DNA from: Prevotella sp. CAG:1092
GTDB lineage: Bacteria > Bacteroidota > Bacteroidia > Bacteroidales > Bacteroidaceae
Direction: 5' to 3'
DNA: 5,191 bases
Assembly (NCBI GenBank): GCA_000436915.1
Contig: HF994126.1
Span: 16,889 to 22,079 of the forward strand
A model generated the notes under the pieces. The model searched no databases, had not been told where the DNA came from, and saw only the letters and a list, made by a program, of their open reading frames with translations. The position numbers and the translations under genes were made by a program. Shown here in pieces: positions 1 to 4,627 of the stretch. Each line of letters starts with the position of its first letter. Position 1 is the first letter of the stretch.

Positions 1-1029
1 TGGAAGTCGAAGATGGTGCGCATGCCATTAGAAGTAATCTCTGATTTCAGCATAGCAAGCAATGGTGGCAACATCGTTGTTGATGGTTCTTCGATGTGTG
101 TACCTTACGAGGTCTACAACATCGCGTCGCCAGCCAAGAATGCTAAGACCTCCTTGCTCTTGGCACCTAACAAGGACGACTATGCCGATATGCCGTTTGG
201 CACAGAGAAGTCGTGGAGCATGCAGACCACACGTGGCTATAAGGTGACTGGATTCTACACTCTGCCTGCCGACTTCGACCCTCAGAAGAAATATCCAGTT
301 ATCGTACACTACTATGGAGGTTGCTCGCCAACATCGCGACGCTTTGGCAATGGCTCGCACTATCCTGCTCACTATTGGAATGCTTTGGGCTACATCACCT
401 TCGTAGTAAACCCTTCTGGAGCATCAGGCTTTGGTCAGGAGTGGGCCTCACGCCATGTAAACACCATGGGCGAAGGACCAGCACAAGACATCATCGATGC
501 CACAAGACAGTTTGTGAAAGATGTGCCACAATGCGATGCCGACCATATCGGTTGCATATCAGCATCCTACGGAGGTTTTATGACTCAGTATATGATGACA
601 AAGGATAATCCTTTCGCTTGCGGAGTGTCGCATGCCGGAATATCAAGCCACACCAGCTATTGGGGTGAAGGATATTGGGGATATTCGTATAGCGAAACCT
701 CGGCAGCCAACAGCTTCCCTTGGACACGCAAAGACCTCTATGTGGAGCGTTCGCCTCTGTATAATGCCGACAAGATAAAGAAACCAATCCTCTTCACCCA
801 TGGTACAGCCGACACCAATGTGCCTATAGGAGAGTCGATACAGATGTACAACGCCTTGAGAATATTAGGCGTGCCAACAGCCTTTATAGAAGTAGAAGGC
901 GAGAACCATGGCATCATGGATCCTGCAAAACGCACCAAATGGATAAACTCTATAATGGCATGGTTTCAGAAATATCTGAAGAACGACGACTCATGGTGGA
1001 ACGCCATCTATACTCCAAAGGAACTATAG
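1..1029 (+). CDS. S9 family serine peptidase (prolyl oligopeptidase / dipeptidyl peptidase-like), C-terminal part, 5' end outside window
   Basis: This is the end of a serine peptidase of the prolyl oligopeptidase family (S9), which cleaves short peptides, often after proline or from the N-terminus. The frame is open from base 1 (W-K-S-K before the first ATG at 13), so the start lies upstream; the missing part should be the N-terminal beta-propeller. Counting from the ATG at 13, residues about 1-75 look like the propeller end and linker. Residues 80-325 are the alpha/beta-hydrolase domain: strand 'YPVIVHYYGG' (94-103), nucleophile turn 'SASYGG' with Ser185, acid 'HGTADTNVP' with Asp267, and 'GENHG' with His299. 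The triad is therefore complete. The usual first Gly of GxSxGG is Ser183 here. The protein ends 'WWNAIYTPKEL', with no visible C-terminal secretion domain. The family call is firm. The cleavage specificity and the location (periplasm or outside is usual for such enzymes) are inference, because the N-terminus is not visible. Confidence 0.93.
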   Translation, partial: WKSKMVRMPLEVISDFSIASNGGNIVVDGSSMCVPYEVYNIASPAKNAKTSLLLAPNKDDYADMPFGTEKSWSMQTTRGYKVTGFYTLPADFDPQKKYPVIVHYYGGCSPTSRRFGNGSHYPAHYWNALGYITFVVNPSGASGFGQEWASRHVNTMGEGPAQDIIDATRQFVKDVPQCDADHIGCISASYGGFMTQYMMTKDNPFACGVSHAGISSHTSYWGEGYWGYSYSETSAANSFPWTRKDLYVERSPLYNADKIKKPILFTHGTADTNVPIGESIQMYNALRILGVPTAFIEVEGENHGIMDPAKRTKWINSIMAWFQKYLKNDDSWWNAIYTPKEL

Positions 1030-1043
1030 TTATAGAAAAATAA

Positions 1044-1095
1044 GAGAATTCGCATTCGCTCAGAGGAATATTCCATTTGGCGGATGCGAATACTC
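1044..1095. repeat. 52-bp inverted repeat downstream of the S9 peptidase gene
   Basis: The left arm GAGAATTCGCATTCGC (1044-1059) pairs with the right arm GCGGATGCGAATACTC (1080-1095): 14 Watson-Crick pairs, one G-T and one A-A mismatch. The central 20 bases contain GGAATATTCC (1065-1074), a perfect palindrome on the same symmetry axis, so the whole 52 bp is one dyad (20 Watson-Crick pairs, 3 G-T and 3 mismatches of 26). It starts 15 bases after the stop codon at 1027-1029, where a 3'-end hairpin would be expected. No T-run follows, so it is not a classical intrinsic terminator. It could still stabilise or define the mRNA end. Confidence 0.7.
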
Positions 1096-1105
1096 GTTAT
1101 GGTCT

Positions 1106-1188
1106 ATTCGAGTAGCCGCATAGCCCAATTCGAATAGTCGCATAGTCCAATTCGAATAGTCGCATAGCCCAATTCGAATAGCCGTATA
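1106..1188. repeat. 22-bp tandem repeat array, about 3.8 copies
   Basis: Three full 22-bp units start at 1106, 1128 and 1150, followed by a 17-bp partial unit at 1172-1188. Units 2 and 3 both begin ATTCGAATAGTCGCATAG. Units 2 and 3 differ at one base of 22, units 1 and 3 at two, and the partial unit differs from unit 3 at two of 17; every difference is a transition. Units 2 to 4 each begin with the palindrome ATTCGAAT, so neighbouring units can pair and form small hairpins. The copies abut without spacers and carry no reading frame. The array sits between the S9 gene and the promoter of the next gene. Its function is unknown. Confidence 0.88.
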
Positions 1189-1215
1189 AAACCACTCAAT
1201 AAACATTATGTAGCC

Positions 1216-1236
1216 TTATAATATTATAAAAAAAAA
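1216..1236. repeat. 14-bp AT-only palindrome running into an A9 tract
   Basis: TTATAATATTATAA (1216-1229) is a perfect palindrome made only of A and T, and a run of nine A residues (1228-1236) overlaps its end. It lies about 30-50 bp upstream of the probable -7 element at 1268. There it could act as a bent or easily melted upstream promoter segment. The symmetry is directly visible; the regulatory role is inference. Confidence 0.5.
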
Positions 1237-1263
1237 CAAAATAGGTGAGAATTTGAGTTTTTT

Positions 1264-1302
1264 GTGCTAATTTTGCACCTTGATATGTGCACAATGTGCA
1301 AA
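1264..1302. promoter_or_regulatory. Cluster of GTGC/GCAC half-sites around the permease transcription start
   Basis: Within 39 bases are GTGC (1264-1267), GCAC (1275-1278), the palindrome TGTGCACA (1286-1293) and GTGC (1296-1299). TTTGCAC (1272-1278) and GTGCAAA (1296-1302) form a perfect 7-bp inverted repeat around the central palindrome. ATGTGCA also occurs twice, at 1285-1291 and 1294-1300. The cluster overlaps the likely -7 element and leader of the permease gene, so it could be an operator or a leader hairpin. The left arm may simply reflect the common Bacteroidetes promoter context TTTGCA, so the operator reading is uncertain. Confidence 0.35.
1268..1275 (+). promoter_or_regulatory. Probable Bacteroidetes -7 promoter element for the LptF/LptG-family permease
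   Basis: TAATTTTG matches the Bacteroidetes primary sigma factor -7 consensus TAnnTTTG exactly and ends 38 bp before the permease ATG at 1314. Transcription would start near 1281-1283, giving a leader of about 30 nt. The -33 partner (TTTG about 19-21 bp upstream) is not found at the right spacing; the nearest TTTG, at 1252-1255, is only 12 bp away. An A-tract upstream may compensate. The promoter is therefore plausible but not complete. Confidence 0.5.
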
Positions 1303-1313
1303 TTTAGAAGGTA

Positions 1314-3215
1314 ATGACATTTCGAATAAAGAAATTAGATATATTTATAGCCAAGCAGTTCGGTCTACTTTTCGTAGGAACATTCTTCATCTGCCAATTC
1401 GTGCTGATGATGCAGTTCGTATGGAGATATGTCGACGAGCTTATAGGAAAAGGACTGTCCGTGGAAATCTTGGCACAGTTCTTTTGGAATATGGCGTTGA
1501 TGCTGGTGCCACAGGCTTTGCCTTTGGCTATCCTGCTGTCGTCGCTCATCACGTTTGGTAACCTGGGCGAAAGTTATGAGCTTACAGCCATAAAGTCTGC
1601 AGGTATCTCTCTCATGCAGTCGTTTCGTTCACTCATCGCCATTACGCTGGTGATATGTGGAGTGTCGTTCTACTTTCAAAACAATATTGGCCCTGAAGCC
1701 AATATGAAGCTCTCGCAGTTGCTCATTTCTATGAAGCAGAAGAGTCCGGAGCTTATGATTCCTGAGGGGATATTCTATGATGGAATACCAAATTGCAACA
1801 TCTATGTGCAGAAGAAGGATGTAGAGACAGGTAAACTCTATGGTATGATGATATACCGAATGACAGGCAGCTACGAAGATCAAGCCATAATCCTTGCCGA
1901 CTCAGGAATGATGCAGACTACGGCAGAGAAGAAACACCTACTGCTGACATTATGGAGCGGAGAATGGTTTGAGAATATGCAGTCGTCGGAGTTTGGTAAT
2001 AGCGCATCGGTGCCATATCGTCGTGAGTCGTTTGTGGCAAAGCAGATAGTGCTTGACTTTGATGGCGACTTCAATATGCAAGATGCAGCATCATTGGCTA
2101 ACAATGCTAAGGGTAAGGGATTGCGACAGATATTCCACGATATGGACTCTATCAACCAAGTCTACGACAGCATCGGACGCTCGTATTATGACGATGCCAA
2201 GCGTATGTATTTCTATAACGTGTCTTTGAATAAAGCCGACTCGCTGAATGCTGTGAAGATGGCAAAGGCTGATAAGACAAACTTCGATAGCTTGTTCGGA
2301 AAGAAATCTGTGGATGTTCAGAAAAATGCTGTAAACGATGCTTTGAATAGCGTACAGGGACGAGTCTCAGACCTTGAGTTCAGGAGTATGATAACAAGTG
2401 ATGGCGACCGACTGCTCAGAATGCATGAGATAGAAGCTATCAATAAGTTTACGCTTGCGTTGCAATGTCTGCTCTTCTTCTTTATCGGAGCACCACTCGG
2501 AGCTATCATCCGTAAGGGTGGACTTGGATATCCTATCCTTATCTCGGTATTGGTGTTCATTGTCTATTATATCCTCGACAACTCAGGCTACCGTATGGCA
2601 CGTGGTGGAATGTGGGCAGTATGGTTTGGTAAAGGACTGGCACCAGTGGTGCTTACGCCTATAGCGATATTCGTAACATATAAGGCAAACAAAGACTCTA
2701 TGGTGTTCAACGCAGACCTCTATAAGGAGTTCTTTATGCGACTATTGGGCTTGCGACTCAAACGCCATGTATTTGCAAAGGAGGTTATCATCAACGACCC
2801 TGATTATGCAAATGATACAATAGTGCTGAAGCAGATGAATGCCGATATCGATGCTTATTCTAAGGAACATCGATTGGTTTCTGCTCCGAATATCATAGAC
2901 GTATTCTTCAAATATAAGAAGGATAATGAGATTGAGCGCATAAGCGAAGTCTTGGAATCGGTAATCGAAGACTTGGCAAATACCAAGGATAAGATATTGC
3001 TCCACGAGATGAACAAATATCCAATACTTGCAACGAAGGCTCACACCCGACCTTTCGAATATAAGTGGTTGAATAATATCGCAGGAGTGTTGGTGCCTGT
3101 GGGTGCGGTTCTGTATATCAGAATGTGGACCTTCCGTCTGCGTCTGTATCGCGACCTCAGACAGATTCGCCAAACCAATCAGGCTATCATCGTTAGAATG
3201 AGAGATATTAAGTGA
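1314..3215 (+). CDS. LptF/LptG (YjgP/YjgQ) family lipopolysaccharide export permease, long Bacteroidetes form
   Basis: This inner-membrane protein belongs to the family that pairs with the ATPase LptB to lift lipopolysaccharide out of the inner membrane towards LptC/LptA. The protein has 633 residues, against about 360 for E. coli LptF and LptG. Three N-terminal hydrophobic segments are visible (about 14-38, 54-80, 103-121), with the family-typical 'LPLAILLSSLITFGNLGESYELTAIKSAG' stretch (69-97). A periplasmic beta-rich domain follows (about 150-255), then a hydrophilic, probably helical insertion (about 255-365), then three more membrane segments (about 382-399, 406-424, 434-456) with 'GAPLGAIIRKGG' (392-403). 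Residues 457-633 are an extension absent from E. coli, ending in a hydrophobic segment (589-602) and an Arg-rich tail. The ATG at 1314 gives the expected short cytoplasmic N-terminus; AGAAGG at 1306-1311 lies only 2 bases upstream, too close for a good Shine-Dalgarno site. Whether it acts as LptF or LptG cannot be told here. Confidence 0.9.
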   Translation: MTFRIKKLDIFIAKQFGLLFVGTFFICQFVLMMQFVWRYVDELIGKGLSVEILAQFFWNMALMLVPQALPLAILLSSLITFGNLGESYELTAIKSAGISLMQSFRSLIAITLVICGVSFYFQNNIGPEANMKLSQLLISMKQKSPELMIPEGIFYDGIPNCNIYVQKKDVETGKLYGMMIYRMTGSYEDQAIILADSGMMQTTAEKKHLLLTLWSGEWFENMQSSEFGNSASVPYRRESFVAKQIVLDFDGDFNMQDAASLANNAKGKGLRQIFHDMDSINQVYDSIGRSYYDDAKRMYFYNVSLNKADSLNAVKMAKADKTNFDSLFGKKSVDVQKNAVNDALNSVQGRVSDLEFRSMITSDGDRLLRMHEIEAINKFTLALQCLLFFFIGAPLGAIIRKGGLGYPILISVLVFIVYYILDNSGYRMARGGMWAVWFGKGLAPVVLTPIAIFVTYKANKDSMVFNADLYKEFFMRLLGLRLKRHVFAKEVIINDPDYANDTIVLKQMNADIDAYSKEHRLVSAPNIIDVFFKYKKDNEIERISEVLESVIEDLANTKDKILLHEMNKYPILATKAHTRPFEYKWLNNIAGVLVPVGAVLYIRMWTFRLRLYRDLRQIRQTNQAIIVRMRDIK

Positions 3216-3241
3216 AGAGGGAAGAGAGAAGAGTGAAGAAT
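3214..3241. repeat. Heptanucleotide tandem repeat, four copies of GAAGAGN
   Basis: Four perfectly phased 7-bp units run GAAGAGG, GAAGAGA, GAAGAGT, GAAGAAT. The first unit starts on the second base of the permease stop codon TGA (3213-3215). The + strand is almost pure purine here. Similar GAAGAGT-type runs are, as far as I recall, common after stop codons in Bacteroidales genomes, so this is probably a dispersed intergenic repeat and not gene-specific. A change in copy number would alter only the spacer, not a protein. Confidence 0.75.
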
Positions 3242-3283
3242 CAAATAGCTTTGAGTGTTCTAAATTCTTTTTATTATTCTCTT
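3222..3283. terminator. Purine/pyrimidine hairpin after the permease gene, possible weak terminator
   Basis: The purine-rich arm 3222-3241 can pair with the pyrimidine-rich arm 3264-3283 over 20 positions: 13 Watson-Crick, 4 G-T and 3 mismatches, with perfect 6-bp blocks at both ends (AAGAGA with TCTCTT, AAGAAT with ATTCTT). The loop holds a smaller hairpin with stem TCAAA/TTTGA (3241-3245 and 3250-3254). The T-richness is inside the 3' arm (3265-3278) and not after the stem, unlike a standard terminator. Pairing between a purine run and a nearby pyrimidine run can arise by chance, so confidence is low. Confidence 0.3.
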
Positions 3284-3338
3284 ATGATTCTGCTTATGTC
3301 CCCTATATATAATAATGTATAAGAATAAAAGTATAAAT

Positions 3339-4547
3339 ATGGATTTCAAAGTCAATACTATAGAAGAGGCTATAAAGGACTTCAAGGAAGGTAAGTTTGT
3401 TATCGTTGTAGATGACGAAGACCGTGAGAATGAAGGCGACCTTATTATAGCAGCTGAGAAAGTTACCGACGAAAAGGTGAACTTCATGCTTAAGAATGCG
3501 CGTGGTGTGCTTTGTGCTCCTATCACCTTGAGCAGATGCGAGGAACTCGATTTGCCAAAGCAGGTGATAGAGAATACATCTGTCTTGGGTACTCCTTTTA
3601 CCGTTACCGTAGATAAATTGGAAGGATGCACAACAGGTGTTTCAGCGCACGATAGAGCAGAAACCCTTAAGGCGTTGGCAGACCCAAACTCAAAGCCTTC
3701 TACTTTCGGACGCCCAGGACATGTAAACCCTCTCTATGCTCAAGATAACGGAGTGTTGAGCCGTTCTGGTCATACAGAGGCTGCTGTTGACCTTTGTAAG
3801 TTGGCAGGATTGTATCCTGCAGGTGCTTTGATGGAAATCATGAACGAGGATGGTACTATGGCACGTATGCCAGAGTTGCAGGTTCTTGCCAAAGAGTGGG
3901 ATATGAAGATTATCACCATCAAAGACCTCATCGCTTACAGATTGCAGAAGGAAACAAGCATCGAAGTAGGCGAGAAAGTACATATGCCTACTCGCTATGG
4001 CGACTTTATGCTCATTCCTTTCCGTCAGCAGAGTAATGGCTTGGAGCATATGGCATTGGTTAAGGGCGAATGGAACGAGAACGAATCAGTACTCGTTAGA
4101 GTTCACTCTTCGTGTGCTACTGGCGACATCCTCGGTAGTCAGCGTTGTGATTGTGGCGAACAGCTACACAAGGCTATGCAGATGATAGAGAAAGAAGGTA
4201 AAGGCGTGCTTATCTACATGCAGCAAGAGGGTAGAGGTATCGGACTCATGAATAAGATAGCTGCTTATAAGCTACAGGAAGAAGGACTTGATACCGTTGA
4301 GGCTAACATACACCTCGGCTTTGAACCAGACGAGAGAGACTATGGTTGTGGCGCACAGATGCTAAGATATCTTGGCATCCACAAAATGCGACTAATGACA
4401 AACAATCCTACCAAGCGCGTAGGCTTGGAAGGCTATGGACTCGAAATCGTAGAGAATGTTCCAATTGAGATAGAGCCAAATAAATACGACTACAAATATC
4501 TTAAGACAAAACGTGATAGAATGGGACATACTCTTCACATAGATTAA
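3339..4547 (+). CDS. ribBA: Bifunctional 3,4-dihydroxy-2-butanone-4-phosphate synthase / GTP cyclohydrolase II
   Basis: RibBA supplies both precursors of riboflavin: the RibB half makes dihydroxybutanone phosphate from ribulose 5-phosphate, and the RibA half opens GTP. Numbering is from an alternative ATG at 3315; the chosen start is Met9. RibB (about 12-210) has the acidic metal-binding loop 'DDEDRENEGD' (33-42), 'TTGVSAHDRAET' (106-117), and 'SGHTEAAVDL' (151-160) with the conserved His153. RibA (about 215-405) has the zinc ligands Cys267, Cys278 and Cys280, at the same spacing as in E. coli RibA, then 'QEGRGIGL' (304-311), 'DERDY' (339-343) and 'TNNPTKR' (362-368). Both halves look intact. 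I prefer ATG 3339 because 'MDFKxNTIEEAI' resembles the family N-terminus and the preceding bases are A-rich; ATG 3315 would add eight residues (MYKNKSIN). The gene lies about 120 bp after the permease and 80 bp before the aminotransferase. No FMN riboswitch is visible. Confidence 0.96.
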   Translation: MDFKVNTIEEAIKDFKEGKFVIVVDDEDRENEGDLIIAAEKVTDEKVNFMLKNARGVLCAPITLSRCEELDLPKQVIENTSVLGTPFTVTVDKLEGCTTGVSAHDRAETLKALADPNSKPSTFGRPGHVNPLYAQDNGVLSRSGHTEAAVDLCKLAGLYPAGALMEIMNEDGTMARMPELQVLAKEWDMKIITIKDLIAYRLQKETSIEVGEKVHMPTRYGDFMLIPFRQQSNGLEHMALVKGEWNENESVLVRVHSSCATGDILGSQRCDCGEQLHKAMQMIEKEGKGVLIYMQQEGRGIGLMNKIAAYKLQEEGLDTVEANIHLGFEPDERDYGCGAQMLRYLGIHKMRLMTNNPTKRVGLEGYGLEIVENVPIEIEPNKYDYKYLKTKRDRMGHTLHID

Positions 4548-4627
4548 TATGTGAAAAAGTTATTTCATTTTTTCGGGATAAACAAAAAATACGTAATTAT
4601 TGCATAATACAAACATATATTTATATC
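4548..4627. other. AT-rich spacer between ribBA and the aminotransferase gene
   Basis: This 80-bp gap has 16 G or C bases (20% GC). TGAAA (4552-4556) and TTTCA (4563-4567) can form a 5-bp stem followed by six T residues (4568-4573), which resembles an intrinsic terminator in layout but is very weak. The stretch 4581-4627 is A/T-rich with no exact TAnnTTTG element; the nearest look-alike is TAATTATTG at 4594-4602, which has an extra base. It may hold a promoter or just be an operon spacer. Confidence 0.4.

Noticed and set aside
28..372. Minus-strand open frame of 114 codons inside the S9 peptidase
   Set aside because: The opposite strand encodes the conserved hydrolase domain; no family or start signal supports the reverse frame.
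1044..1095. Classical rho-independent terminator for the S9 gene
   Set aside because: The hairpin is strong but no T-run follows the 3' arm, so it is listed only as an inverted repeat.
1106..1188. CRISPR array
   Set aside because: The 22-bp units abut with no unique spacers between them, and no cas gene is nearby.
1252..1255. -33 promoter element (TTTG) for the permease
   Set aside because: It is only 12 bp from the -7 element, whereas the Bacteroidetes spacing is about 19-21 bp.
1280..1561. Plus-strand open frame of 93 codons overlapping the permease start
   Set aside because: It overlaps the permease N-terminal membrane segments in another frame, and its Arg/Ala-rich translation matches no family I know.
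2742..3173. Minus-strand open frame of 143 codons inside the permease gene
   Set aside because: It lies wholly antisense to a well-supported family gene, and its translation is Cys/His/Ile-rich with no recognisable domain; it is a shadow of the real frame.
3216..3338. FMN riboswitch ahead of ribBA
   Set aside because: The leader is too short and AT-rich, and none of the conserved FMN aptamer boxes (for example the GGGGCAGGG-like core) is present.
3260..3631. Minus-strand open frame of 123 codons over the start of ribBA
   Set aside because: It is antisense to conserved RibB motifs, and its Ser/Thr-rich translation looks like a reverse-frame artefact.
4552..4573. Intrinsic terminator after ribBA
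   Set aside because: The layout is right (stem then six T), but the stem is only five mostly A-T pairs, too weak to call as a separate feature.
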